The translations under genes were made by a program, and so were the position numbers. Below are positions 7,340-14,685 of a DNA stretch of 25,825 nucleotides, piece after piece. Every line of letters begins with the position of its first letter. The stretch's first letter is position 1. The notes under the pieces are model-generated. The model searched no databases. It was given only the letters and a program-made list of their open reading frames with translations, and was not told where the DNA came from. This DNA is from a virus: the IMG/VR virus record IMGVR_UViG_3300020172_002340, positions 1-25,825 of that record; one strand, 5' to 3'.

Positions 7340-7945
7340 TCAGTCTTTCTTTGCCATTTTTGTGGCAGTAGCATGCATTACATTTTTTGCACGCTCGCCA
7401 TAACGCTCTTTGAAACCAGACATTTTTTTCTTCATTGATTTAACAATTTCTTCTTTTTTCTTTGATTCTGGTTCTGTAAGTGTGCGCTCATCAATGGTAA
7501 CTTCTTCTACACCATTGATTACATCAGCATCAAGAACTTCAATTTCTTCTTGTTTTACTGCCTGAACTGAAGCTTTGGCAACATCAGCTTTATCTTTACC
7601 TTCAGATTTTGCCTGAGCCTTTTTAATTTCATCATTAAATTCTTCTTCTGTAGGCTCTTCAGCAATTACGGCAAGACCATGTTCCTTATATGCAGCAAGC
7701 ATTTCAGAAAAAGTCATTGATTTTTCTTCTTCTTGCTCAACTTCTTCTTTCTTTACTTCTTTTTTAGCACGAAGAAGTTTGAAGTCGTGAGCATCAACCT
7801 TGTTGTTTTTGTTGGCATCAATTTTGTGTTGATTGCCTTTTAATCCTTCTTCCAACATTTTTGGTTCCTGCTTTGCAGATTCGCCAGCCAAAATCTTGGC
7901 AACTACATCTGCGACATTTCTTGTTTTTTGGTTGTCAAATTGCAT
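7340..7945 (-). CDS. Modular internal-type protein with a dockerin/EF-hand-like loop
   Basis: A 201-residue, strongly charged protein with an AGGAGA ribosome binding site. Modules: MQFDNQKTRNVADVVAKILAG (1-21); GLKGNQHKIDANKNNKVDAHDF (34-55), where D-x-N-x-N-x-x-x-D resembles the calcium loop of dockerin or EF-hand repeats; SFSEMLAAYKEHGLAVIAEE-type unit (79-97) followed by PTEEEF; and a C-terminal unit TLTEPESKKKEEIVKSMKKK running to RYGERAKNVMHATATKMAKK (155-200), a string I recognise from many T4-like phages. (L/I)xE sites fall at LEE (31-33), IAE (94-96), IDE (151-153) and LTE (156-158), mostly at module borders. It ends one base before the next polyprotein. Probably another precursor cut by the prohead protease; function of the pieces unknown. 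Confidence 0.78.
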   Translation of the reverse strand: MQFDNQKTRNVADVVAKILAGESAKQEPKMLEEGLKGNQHKIDANKNNKVDAHDFKLLRAKKEVKKEEVEQEEEKSMTFSEMLAAYKEHGLAVIAEEPTEEEFNDEIKKAQAKSEGKDKADVAKASVQAVKQEEIEVLDADVINGVEEVTIDERTLTEPESKKKEEIVKSMKKKMSGFKERYGERAKNVMHATATKMAKKD

Positions 7946-7962
7946 TTTTTTCTCCTAGTGTT

Positions 7963-8223
7963 TTAATTTTTATACGCAATTGATACTGCTAAAACATCTG
8001 ATCCAGCATCCAATTGTAATGTTTCTGTTATTTTTTTTTCTAATATTATTTCTGAATTGTTTAACATTGTAAAGGTTCCTACATTTGATCCTGCGCCATC
8101 TGCAATAATAATTTTGTGTTCTTGTGCGCCAGTATGAACTAATCTAACCACAACAGCATTATTAACTGTTGTGTTAGAGGATGCTCTAAGAGGAAATTCA
8201 TTGCCTAAAACTTTTATTAACAT
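7963..8223 (-). CDS. Small beta-rich conserved phage protein
   Basis: An 86-residue protein starting MLIKVLGNEF. The ATG at 8223 shares its A with the stop of the upstream gene (TAATG), which is preferred over an in-frame GTG at 8235. The sequence alternates hydrophobic and polar residues (VVVRLVHTGAQEHKIIIADG, VGTFTMLNNSEIILEKKITE, VLAVSIAYKN), suggesting a small beta sandwich. I recall similar short proteins in many T4-like aquatic phages near virion genes. Function unknown; a capsid or tail accessory protein is plausible. Confidence 0.7.
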   Translation of the reverse strand: MLIKVLGNEFPLRASSNTTVNNAVVVRLVHTGAQEHKIIIADGAGSNVGTFTMLNNSEIILEKKITETLQLDAGSDVLAVSIAYKN

Positions 8224-8540
8224 TAACAATTCCACTTTCTTAATGCTTTGTTGATACGGCTATCTGGATCATTGGCAGTTTTTGCTGATGTTAAACGCTT
8301 CTTCATACCACCCATACGAGCGCAGAATGATTTACGGCGATTTGCTGCCTTTGAACCTGGCTTCAATTTGCTTGGCTTTGTTGTAACTGCCATAGAAAGT
8401 TTTGAACCTGGATTCTCACGGCGATATGATTCAATACCTTTACGATTCAAACCGCCAGATTCAGATTTACCTTCTTTGCGTTGCCATGCAGCAACTTCAT
8501 CTAAGGCTTCTTCTGTGATAAATGATTTAAAAGATTTCAT
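8223..8540 (-). CDS. Small basic protein with capsid-targeting-like N-terminus (DUF6321-like)
   Basis: A 105-residue, strongly basic protein. The N-terminus MKSFKSFITE closely resembles the capsid-targeting peptide of T4 internal proteins and ends in I-T-E, a gp21-type cleavage site. The rest (AAWQRKEGKSESGGLNRKGI, SYRRENPGSKL, RRKSFCARMGGMKKRL, DSRINKALRKWNC) matches the pattern I associate from memory with the DUF6321 family, found in phages and some eukaryotic viruses. After cleavage the mature protein would be a basic, possibly DNA-bound head protein. It begins in an ATGA overlap with the large polyprotein. Biochemical role unknown. Confidence 0.75.
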   Translation of the reverse strand: MKSFKSFITEEALDEVAAWQRKEGKSESGGLNRKGIESYRRENPGSKLSMAVTTKPSKLKPGSKAANRRKSFCARMGGMKKRLTSAKTANDPDSRINKALRKWNC

Positions 8541-11071
8541 CCTATTGGCCTTTTAGCTTTAAATGTTTTAATGTTGATACCTTTTTGTTTCAATACATTA
8601 TCATTAAAATCACTCATTGATGTAGCATCTTCACCACCAGCACCAATTGCTTCTTCAAATGGTTTTTTATTTTGTTTTGTTTTCAATGACGGCCTCTGTG
8701 CATTTTCTCCACCTGCCGACATTGATAAACCAGGTTCAATGCCTTTGTCAATTGATTCTTTTACTTTTTCTTTTTGGCGGGAGCGGATTTGCCCAAGCGT
8801 GATTTTTGTGGTTGGGGTTTCTTTGTTGGTGCCTTGGATTTCGGTGCCTGTGCCTTTGGCGTATTCGTTGGCGCTGGTAAGCTCGGTGTAACCTTCTGAG
8901 ATAAGTTGTCTGCTCTCTCCTGTGCTACTCTGGTTGATCCGTCTAGCGGATGAGTTTGACTCTCTGATTTGCCAAAAAGGTTTTTGATTAGGTTCAACAT
9001 CTTCATTCTCCTCATTTAATTTAATAACATAGCCATTTTTATAAGGCATGACTGTACCATTACTTGTATGTGCTTCTCTTGCAGCTGCAGCACGAAGCAT
9101 AAATGTTCTTACTTTACCACTTTTATCTTTTAGAAGTTTAATTTCTTTTTTCTTTTCTTCTTCTAATTCAATCTCATCGATTCGTGTACCAAGCAATAAG
9201 AGGTTTAATGATGAAGAATCGGACAACTGATATGATTCTGATAATTTACCTTTGCCAAAGTTAGATACATTAATTGGTGCACCTTTACGCTCTGGATTTG
9301 GATCATGTCGGCGTTTGGCAGAAACAGCAGATGCTCGTTCTTTCTTACTCAACTTAGCACGCTTTTCATTCGACATACATTTTGGTTTTGCTTCGCCTGG
9401 TTCACGAGCACATGGACCAATTGCTTCGCCTTTGCTGTTGATTCTTTTCCATCCACCTTTTGGATGTTTTGGATCAAACCATTGGCGCAAATCTTCGGTG
9501 AATACTTCTTCAAATTCTTCATTGACACCTTTCTTTGGTGCACCAGAAGAACTCGATACAGGAATATTTGGTTGCTGTGGTTCTTCTCTCTGTACCTCAA
9601 CAAGTTTATCATGGATAGAACGATATGTAACTTTACCATTTTTACCGTAGCGGCCAAATCCATAATAAGTTAATCCTAATTTTCTAGCTTCTTCAGCAGC
9701 TCCAGAACCTGGATGTGGTGGCATTTCAGCACCTTCTTTTGGTACAGGCAATTTATCTGACAAATCTAATTCATGTGCAACCCATAAAGATGCCGCTTCT
9801 GATTTTGGTGGATCTGCTACGAATTGTTGGATATTTTTAAACAACTCTGTCATTTCATCTTTTTTAGCTTTAACAACATCCGGTGCGGCCGCTCTTAAAT
9901 CTTCTGAGTTATCAAATTCAACATAACGATCACCAAACATTTTTGCTAATTCTGGTCTTGCGTTCTGAACTGCTTCCCATTTTTGACGGCGAATATCTTC
10001 TGGTACTGTTCTACCGCCACGTTGTCCTCTTTCAACATTTCTTTGTGCTGATACTTCATCATTTGTATTCACCATAATCATTGAAGTATCGTAACCAATT
10101 TCTTCTAAGCGGTCTTTAATGCGACCAATCTTTTCATGGTCATCACCTGTGCCGTTAATGATAAGACCATTACGACCCATCAATGCTAAACGCTGACGCA
10201 ACTCAGTCATATTTTTGGCTTTACCACGAACAACATCACGCTTTTCTTTTTCAGCTTCAGGCATTGTTTTGTCAAGACCTTCTTTGTCCATCAAAAACTC
10301 TAAAGCTTTATCTGAATTGATTTCTGTAAGACCGTGACCATCGAGTGTGTTGCTAAGAACATAATCTTTACCAGAACCAGGACCACCTGCTAAAAAAACT
10401 GCTTTGAAAATAGCCTTATCATGCACACCTTCAATAAGCAATTCTTGAAAATCTTCGTTTACATCTTCGTTCATTCCCATGCCTTTGCGAACATGGTTAA
10501 ACATTTCTTTTGCGTGAGCATCAGTCATCGCTGAAGGAACACCTTTGCGAAATTCTTTGTAATTGCCATTTGAAGCATGCTCACGCATTTTGCTTGCTGA
10601 CATACCTTCTACACCTTCGGCATCTGGATCACGCTCACCGGCAGAATGAACTTCAATGTGTTTAAAGTTATAAGAACCATGTGGTCCTTTTACGCCATTA
10701 TATTTGTGTAGAAGTTTATGATATTCATCGGCACGGTCTGAGCCGCCAACCATGTGGAAATTTGTTACACCTTGTTTGTGTAACTTTGCGGCTTGTGCTA
10801 AGAAATTTGGTGCAGATGCGTCAGATGAAGATACATTGACGCCAGGAAAAGCACGCTTAGCATGCTTGAGTTTTTGTGCGGGAGAAAGAGGATTTTTCTT
10901 TGGATCTTGTGAGTGCGAAACAACGATATGTGCAGAACCACCAACTTTTTTGGCAATTTCTTGTACTTTATTGACAAGTTTTTCATGGCCAACTGTAATT
11001 GGGTTCATACGCCCAAAGGCCATTACTGCATGTTTTTCTTTCTGCTCTAGCAGAAAATCGCTAAATTTCAT
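8537..11071 (-). CDS. Large modular precursor: adenylyltransferase-like, P-loop kinase and small modules
   Basis: An 844-residue protein with a strong GGGAGAGAT ribosome binding site behind a TATAAATA promoter. It starts MKFSDFLLE, a T4-like capsid-targeting peptide ending in L-L-E. Domain 1 (about 13-195) is a nucleotidyltransferase of the NMN/pantetheine-phosphate adenylyltransferase superfamily: FGRMNPITVGHEKL contains the T-x-G-H motif (26-29) and SASKMR (158-163) the second signature. LIE (212-214) separates it from domain 2 (about 219-400), a P-loop kinase of zeta-toxin type with Walker A GGPGSGKD (229-236). Further units: LGLTYYGFGRYGKNGKVTYR (465-484); after FTE (524-526), DLRQWFDPKHPKGGWKRINS ... 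C554 ... C565 ... RRHDPNPERKGAPINV (527-602); a segment at 640-690; ISE (724-726); and a tail with EAIGAGGEDATSMSD. It may be cut by the prohead protease into several packaged proteins; substrates of the two enzymes are unknown. Confidence 0.83.
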   Translation of the reverse strand: MKFSDFLLEQKEKHAVMAFGRMNPITVGHEKLVNKVQEIAKKVGGSAHIVVSHSQDPKKNPLSPAQKLKHAKRAFPGVNVSSSDASAPNFLAQAAKLHKQGVTNFHMVGGSDRADEYHKLLHKYNGVKGPHGSYNFKHIEVHSAGERDPDAEGVEGMSASKMREHASNGNYKEFRKGVPSAMTDAHAKEMFNHVRKGMGMNEDVNEDFQELLIEGVHDKAIFKAVFLAGGPGSGKDYVLSNTLDGHGLTEINSDKALEFLMDKEGLDKTMPEAEKEKRDVVRGKAKNMTELRQRLALMGRNGLIINGTGDDHEKIGRIKDRLEEIGYDTSMIMVNTNDEVSAQRNVERGQRGGRTVPEDIRRQKWEAVQNARPELAKMFGDRYVEFDNSEDLRAAAPDVVKAKKDEMTELFKNIQQFVADPPKSEAASLWVAHELDLSDKLPVPKEGAEMPPHPGSGAAEEARKLGLTYYGFGRYGKNGKVTYRSIHDKLVEVQREEPQQPNIPVSSSSGAPKKGVNEEFEEVFTEDLRQWFDPKHPKGGWKRINSKGEAIGPCAREPGEAKPKCMSNEKRAKLSKKERASAVSAKRRHDPNPERKGAPINVSNFGKGKLSESYQLSDSSSLNLLLLGTRIDEIELEEEKKKEIKLLKDKSGKVRTFMLRAAAAREAHTSNGTVMPYKNGYVIKLNEENEDVEPNQKPFWQIRESNSSARRINQSSTGESRQLISEGYTELTSANEYAKGTGTEIQGTNKETPTTKITLGQIRSRQKEKVKESIDKGIEPGLSMSAGGENAQRPSLKTKQNKKPFEEAIGAGGEDATSMSDFNDNVLKQKGINIKTFKAKRPIG
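8761..9000 (-). CDS. Candidate overlapping gene nested in the large precursor
   Basis: A second reading frame inside the large precursor encodes 79 residues starting MLNLIKNLFGKSESQTHPLD and ending in a Pro/Ala/Lys-rich tail (KAPTKKPQPQKSRLGK, then APAKKKK). GAGGAG lies exactly 7 bases before this ATG. Over the same bases the host frame uses many C-ending codons (GCC, AAC, GGC, ACC), unlike the A/T-ending codons elsewhere in this window, and its peptide there is Ser/Asn/Gln-rich. Those third positions are the second positions of the nested codons, so constraint from the nested frame would explain the bias. Two further in-frame ATGs lie at 9015 and 9006. Function unknown. Confidence 0.38.
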   Translation of the reverse strand: MLNLIKNLFGKSESQTHPLDGSTRVAQERADNLSQKVTPSLPAPTNTPKAQAPKSKAPTKKPQPQKSRLGKSAPAKKKK

Positions 11072-11106
11072 ATCTCTCCCGCCTCTACAGCGTTACATTG
11101 ATATGC

Positions 11107-11114
11107 TATTTATA
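11107..11114 (-). promoter_or_regulatory. T4-type late promoter TATAAATA
   Basis: The minus strand carries TATAAATA, an exact match to the T4 late promoter box, 36-43 bases before the ATG of the large precursor at 11071 and within the 47-base gap after the methyltransferase gene. It probably starts the late transcript covering the precursor proteins and the genes below. It separates the accessory sugar cassette from the internal-protein region. Confidence 0.75.
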
Positions 11115-11118
11115 CGGT

Positions 11119-11826
11119 TTAATCTGTTCTAAATGTAACAAAACCACCATGCATTTTAGGAACCGAGTCTGGTTGCATGACTGTTCTTGACATTCCTATC
11201 TCCATAGGAATCTTTTCGCCAATATTGCCTTTATCAAAAACAACGATAGAATCGTAAACAGACATGCACTTAACATTACGAGTGAAATAATCAGGCTCTT
11301 TCTGACCCCTAGCATGATCTGCATTAATACTATCGATCATTCCCTTTGCGACATTATTAATTGATTCCGGTTCTTTAATACTTCCACCATGAGAATCCCA
11401 ATATGCTGCATGAGTATCTTCAATAAAATAGATGCCGTTGTCTGCCATTTTTGGAAATAAAAATTGAAAGGTTTTATTTACATGAGCAACATGATGTGAT
11501 CCATCATCAATAATCAAATCAAACTCACCAAATTCTTCAATTAAACTTTGTAAAAATTTCTCATCTGTTTGATCGCCAATACGAATATTGATACGTTCTT
11601 GTTCGTGTTGTTTACATAATGGATTAATATCTATACCAACAATTATGGCTTCTGGAAAATAATAACGCCACATTTCTAAAGATCCTCCGTTTAAAATACC
11701 AATTTCTAATATCTTAATTGATTTATTACGGATTGGAGAAAAATGCTTCTCGTAAATTGGAAAATAATGTTTCCATTTTGTAATTTTTTTGCCTTTATTT
11801 GTTGTAAAATAATTCCACAATTCCAT
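11119..11826 (-). CDS. Class I SAM-dependent methyltransferase (sugar O-methyltransferase type)
   Basis: A 235-residue protein with a Rossmann methyltransferase core. Motif I is LEIGILNGG (40-48), followed by the acidic ribose-binding end of strand 2 (VGIDINPL, 63-70), DLIIDDGSHH (103-112) and FIEDTHAAYW (134-143). The DDGSHH and IEDTH acidic/His residues resemble the metal-binding site of the MycE/rhamnosyl O-methyltransferase and cephalosporin-hydroxylase-like family, which often methylates sugar hydroxyls in natural products and surface glycans. Its ATG shares an A with the upstream stop (TAATG), and its ribosome binding site (GGAGAG) lies inside the last codons of the upstream gene. Being last in the sugar cassette, it probably methylates the product. 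The substrate is not predictable. Confidence 0.8.
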   Translation of the reverse strand: MELWNYFTTNKGKKITKWKHYFPIYEKHFSPIRNKSIKILEIGILNGGSLEMWRYYFPEAIIVGIDINPLCKQHEQERINIRIGDQTDEKFLQSLIEEFGEFDLIIDDGSHHVAHVNKTFQFLFPKMADNGIYFIEDTHAAYWDSHGGSIKEPESINNVAKGMIDSINADHARGQKEPDYFTRNVKCMSVYDSIVVFDKGNIGEKIPMEIGMSRTVMQPDSVPKMHGGFVTFRTD

Positions 11827-12536
11827 TAATATCTCTCCTTTTCATATGTACCAGCAATAATGCCAAAACATTTTATTCTATCAAATTCAACAATATGTTT
11901 TTTGTCTAAACACAAATAATGAGCATGTTCTGTATCAATGCCATGTGACATAACATTACTTATCATTGGTCCTATTGTTTGTAAATAATTATCCAACAAA
12001 GATGGACAAAAAGAATACATCCGTGTGATGTACAGATGGTCCGTAATAGTTCTTTTTCTTTCTTCTGGCATCCATGATGGTAGTGATTTTTTAAAAACAT
12101 ATTTTCCAAATTTGTTATTATATTCAGTAATATCAAAATCATCTTCTAATAATGATCTTGCAGAAAACTTAAATATTCTTTTAACTCCGTGTAAAAAACC
12201 CATCAATTCAGGATTGTTTTTGAATTGTATAAGTGTGTTTAGTAACAATAAAAGTTCGGCTTCATTTTTTCTGCCGGCCAAAGCAAAAGATTTAATTTCT
12301 GGATGGCTGCTAAACCAAAGAGCTTCGCAATATTTATTGATCAGTTCTTTCGTTTCTTTTGGTACATTTTCTGGTGAACCGTCAACAAAAAGAACAGCTG
12401 CATCGGGAACTTTATCTCTAAGATTATCCAATGTTGCAATAGTTTGTTCCAATCGTTCTTTTTCTCCAATAGTGCCAATTTTAGCATTTAAAGCTGAAGT
12501 GATAATGAATAAATTTCTGGTTGGTATTATTGTCAT
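11826..12536 (-). CDS. Glycosyltransferase-like protein, paralogue B
   Basis: A 236-residue protein. The ATG at 12536, one base after the oxygenase stop, is preferred over an in-frame ATG at 12557 because it gives MTIIPTRNLFIITSALNAK, which aligns with the start of the neighbouring paralogue. Features: a beta-strand start (LFIITSALN), LFVDGSP (49-55), and RIFKFSARSLLEDDFD (120-135), reminiscent of K-x-S-x-R-Y/S ... D-x-D stretches in GT-A-like proteins of phage and capsule clusters. The C-terminal third (ITRMYSFCPSLLDNYLQ, CLDKKHIVEFDRIKC) is nearly identical to the copy at 13316-14029. Cytoplasmic. A transfer reaction in glycan assembly fits the context, but no characterised family member is recognised. 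Confidence 0.72.
   Translation of the reverse strand: MTIIPTRNLFIITSALNAKIGTIGEKERLEQTIATLDNLRDKVPDAAVLFVDGSPENVPKETKELINKYCEALWFSSHPEIKSFALAGRKNEAELLLLLNTLIQFKNNPELMGFLHGVKRIFKFSARSLLEDDFDITEYNNKFGKYVFKKSLPSWMPEERKRTITDHLYITRMYSFCPSLLDNYLQTIGPMISNVMSHGIDTEHAHYLCLDKKHIVEFDRIKCFGIIAGTYEKERY
11867..11909. repeat. 43-base direct repeat, copy 1 (in paralogue B)
   Basis: These 43 bases are identical to 13357-13399, exactly 1490 bases away in the same orientation. Flanking sequence continues to align without gaps, with scattered differences, through about 12020 (a 26-base identical block at 11995-12020 matches 13485-13510). The similarity covers the 3' halves of the two paralogous genes, while their 5' halves have diverged more. 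Recombination between copies would delete the 2OG-oxygenase gene and fuse the paralogues. Confidence 0.9.
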
Positions 12537-12537
12537 T

Positions 12538-13314
12538 TTATATACGATAAACTTCACTAGAGGTTTCAGAATTTGCTCTTTTTTTAATTAACTCTATTAT
12601 TTTTGAGTCGTTGATTTGCTCCTTGTGTGGAGCAAAAAGAGCTCTATCGTGTTTTTCAGCTTCTTCTCTTGGAGAAGAAACATAGTATATTGCTAAAGAT
12701 TTTCTATATATTCCTTCAGGACAATTAATTGAATCAGGAAGACCATGCCAAGAATTTTGAGTGGTATCAAAAATTACAGCTCGGTTAAATTCATTTGAAA
12801 TTCGTTTAATACAATTTTTTGGTAATTTTTTTTCTTCATCGTTTGACCAAAATTCTAATCCTCCACCCCATTCATTTTGCCAGTTGGGGGTCATATACAT
12901 AATAATATTAATTCTTCTCTCCATTTTTAACTTTGGATGAATTGAATAATCTTTGTGTATATTTAATTTACCATTTCGGCCGTGCATATGCCATCCTCCG
13001 CCATGTAAACCATAATCAGCAATTAGATTATTGATTCCTGTAATTTTTTTAATTTTTTCTAAAAATACATCGCTATTCATTAGAGAAAAAATTTGATAAG
13101 TTGTTTTTGGAAATAAATTCCAGTTAGAAGAAGCTCTTTTGTTTTCAATTGGGTTATCATAAATCGACCAAAGGGCATCATCATAATCAGGAAATTCCAA
13201 AGCTAATTTTAAAGCAATCTCTTTTTCAAAAAAATTATCAATTATACAATGTGAAAATGGTTCTGAATTTTTAAATGTTTTTTGTAAATTTTCATAATCA
13301 AATTCATTGATCAT
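12538..13314 (-). CDS. 2-oxoglutarate/Fe(II)-dependent oxygenase
   Basis: A 258-residue protein of the double-stranded beta-helix oxygenase superfamily. Iron ligands are visible as H120-x-D122 (KLNIHKDYS) and H190 (SWHGLP), with R204 (YRKSLAIYY) in place to bind 2-oxoglutarate. The core between them has RRINIIMYMTPNW and WGGGLEFW, as in prolyl-4-hydroxylase-like enzymes found in phages and polysaccharide clusters. The ATG at 13314 lies one base after the previous stop and 6-7 bases after GGAGAGAT; an in-frame ATG at 13350 would overlap the upstream gene by 35 bases and is not favoured. It sits between two duplicated glycosyltransferase-like genes, so hydroxylation of a sugar or cyclitol is a reasonable guess. 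Substrate unknown. Confidence 0.88.
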   Translation of the reverse strand: MINEFDYENLQKTFKNSEPFSHCIIDNFFEKEIALKLALEFPDYDDALWSIYDNPIENKRASSNWNLFPKTTYQIFSLMNSDVFLEKIKKITGINNLIADYGLHGGGWHMHGRNGKLNIHKDYSIHPKLKMERRINIIMYMTPNWQNEWGGGLEFWSNDEEKKLPKNCIKRISNEFNRAVIFDTTQNSWHGLPDSINCPEGIYRKSLAIYYVSSPREEAEKHDRALFAPHKEQINDSKIIELIKKRANSETSSEVYRI

Positions 13315-13315
13315 T

Positions 13316-14029
13316 TTAATATCTCTCCAATTGACCAGAATTTGAAACAATTCCAGAACATTTTATTCTATCAAATTCAACAATATGTTTTTTGTCTAAG
13401 CAAAGATGATGAGCATGTTCAAAATCGATTCCGTATTTTACAACACTATTTAACATTGGTTCAATTAATTGTAAATAATTATCTAACAAAGATGGACAAA
13501 AAGAATACATTCTTGTAATATAGAGGCAATCAGTTATATGTTTTTTTCTTTCTTCTGGCATCCATGATGGCAAAGGTTTTTTAAACACATATTTACCAAA
13601 AAGACCATTATATTCATCAACATCAAAATCATCTTCTAAAAAACTTCTTGCTGAAAATTTAAAAATTCTCTTAACTTCATATAAAAACTTCATAAATTCA
13701 ACATTTTGTTTAAATAAACAAAAAACATTAAATAACAAACAAAATTCAGCTTCACTTTGACGGCCAACCGAAGACATTGCATTTATATCTGGATGTTGAC
13801 CAAACCAAATACATTGGCAGTATTGACTAATTATTTTTTTAGTTTCTTCTGGTATTGGATCAGGAGAACCATCCACAAGAAGTAAAACTGCATTAGGTAC
13901 CTTTTGTTTTAAATTAAGTAATGATTCGACCGTTTGTTTTAATCTTTGATTACTGTTAACGACTCCTCTTTTTGAATTTAAAGCAGATGTTACAATAAAC
14001 AAATTTTTATCAGGAATTATTGATGCCAT
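13316..14029 (-). CDS. Glycosyltransferase-like protein, paralogue A
   Basis: A 237-residue protein paralogous over its whole length to the product of 11826-12536. It shares the start (IIPDKNLFIVTSALNSK), LLVDGSP, the RIFKFSARSFLEDDFD segment, SWMPEERK, RMYSFCPSLLDNYLQ and the C-terminal CLDKKHIVEFDRIKC. It has no export signal or membrane segment. The last codons (ER Y stop) include GGAGAGATATTAA, which also serves as the ribosome binding site of the following oxygenase gene; paralogue B is built the same way before the methyltransferase. It overlaps the dehydrogenase stop by 13 bases. Function by context: sugar transfer or a related step in the cassette. Confidence 0.72.
   Translation of the reverse strand: MASIIPDKNLFIVTSALNSKRGVVNSNQRLKQTVESLLNLKQKVPNAVLLLVDGSPDPIPEETKKIISQYCQCIWFGQHPDINAMSSVGRQSEAEFCLLFNVFCLFKQNVEFMKFLYEVKRIFKFSARSFLEDDFDVDEYNGLFGKYVFKKPLPSWMPEERKKHITDCLYITRMYSFCPSLLDNYLQLIEPMLNSVVKYGIDFEHAHHLCLDKKHIVEFDRIKCSGIVSNSGQLERY
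13357..13399. repeat. 43-base direct repeat, copy 2 (in paralogue A)
   Basis: Identical to 11867-11909 in the same orientation. It encodes the same C-terminal segment of the two duplicated glycosyltransferase-like proteins (LDKKHIVEFDRIKC). Confidence 0.9.
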
Positions 14030-14685
14030 TCTATATCCGGAAAAAGTTTAATTGTTTTATATTCTACATTTTGCTGACTATCACAAATAAATGCAATAAG
14101 TTTAGCAATTTCTTTTGGATCTAAAAGTTTTGTCAAATCATCGTGAAAATCAGAACCACTCCATAATGAAGTATTAATACCTCCAGGATGAATACTCGTA
14201 ACTTTTATTTTTCTTTTCTGTAATTCTTTACTTAACACACCAGCAAATCCTGTAAGGCCATGCTTTGAAGCACAGTAAATAGATTGATTTTCTAATTCTT
14301 CTAAACCTGCTACAGAATTGATAAAGATTATCCTACTTGGTTCTTTCATTAAAGGCAATAGATATTTGGTGACATAAATTGATCCTTTCAAATTGGTATC
14401 AATAATTCTATCGATTACATTTAATTCTGTATTCTCAAAATCAATATATTCAAAGTCAGCTGAGTTATTAATTAATAAATCAATTTCATCTTTAACGTCA
14501 TACTGAACCAATACTTTAATTAAATCAGCGTTAGTAATATCACATTCTAAATGACGATAGTAATGATGTTTAATAACTGAAGGAGTTCTAGACATACCAT
14601 AAACTTTCCAACCAATTTCGATTAGATGTTTTGCGATTTCTAGGCCTACACCACTCGTTGTTCCAGTTATAAATGCTGTTTTCAT
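14017..14685 (-). CDS. Short-chain dehydrogenase/reductase (SDR)
   Basis: A 222-residue classical SDR. The dinucleotide-binding motif is TGTTSGVG (7-14). The NNAG-type motif appears as NNSAD (73-77). The catalytic tetrad is N98 (DTNLKGS), S124 (FINSVAG), Y137 and K141 (YCASK), followed by HPGGINT, which helps close the cofactor site. R33 after the second strand (GMSRTP) suggests a preference for NADP(H). Such enzymes interconvert hydroxyl and keto groups of sugars and cyclitols. The gene starts in an ATGA overlap with the cyclase gene just upstream, so it probably acts on the cyclase product or a later keto intermediate; that link is inferred from position. Confidence 0.9.
   Translation of the reverse strand: MKTAFITGTTSGVGLEIAKHLIEIGWKVYGMSRTPSVIKHHYYRHLECDITNADLIKVLVQYDVKDEIDLLINNSADFEYIDFENTELNVIDRIIDTNLKGSIYVTKYLLPLMKEPSRIIFINSVAGLEELENQSIYCASKHGLTGFAGVLSKELQKRKIKVTSIHPGGINTSLWSGSDFHDDLTKLLDPKEIAKLIAFICDSQQNVEYKTIKLFPDIEWHQ

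Noticed and set aside
7967-7974. TATAAAAA on the minus strand before the gene starting at 7945
   Set aside because: It differs from the late box at a core position and overlaps the end of the upstream gene; the strong ribosome binding site is enough to explain expression.
9349-9663. A 104-residue second frame on the minus strand inside the large precursor
   Set aside because: Unlike the nested frame at 8761-9000 it has no good ribosome binding site, and the host frame there keeps a clear conserved domain (DLRQWFDPKHPKGGW).
9252-9673. Long open frames on the plus strand within the large precursor
   Set aside because: They mirror the minus-strand coding frame, lack ribosome binding sites and give Cys/Phe/Ser-rich sequences typical of antisense shadows.
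12331-12338. AATAAATA on the minus strand, a loose late-promoter match
   Set aside because: It lies inside a coding sequence about 500 bases before the next gene start and such matches are expected by chance in AT-rich DNA.
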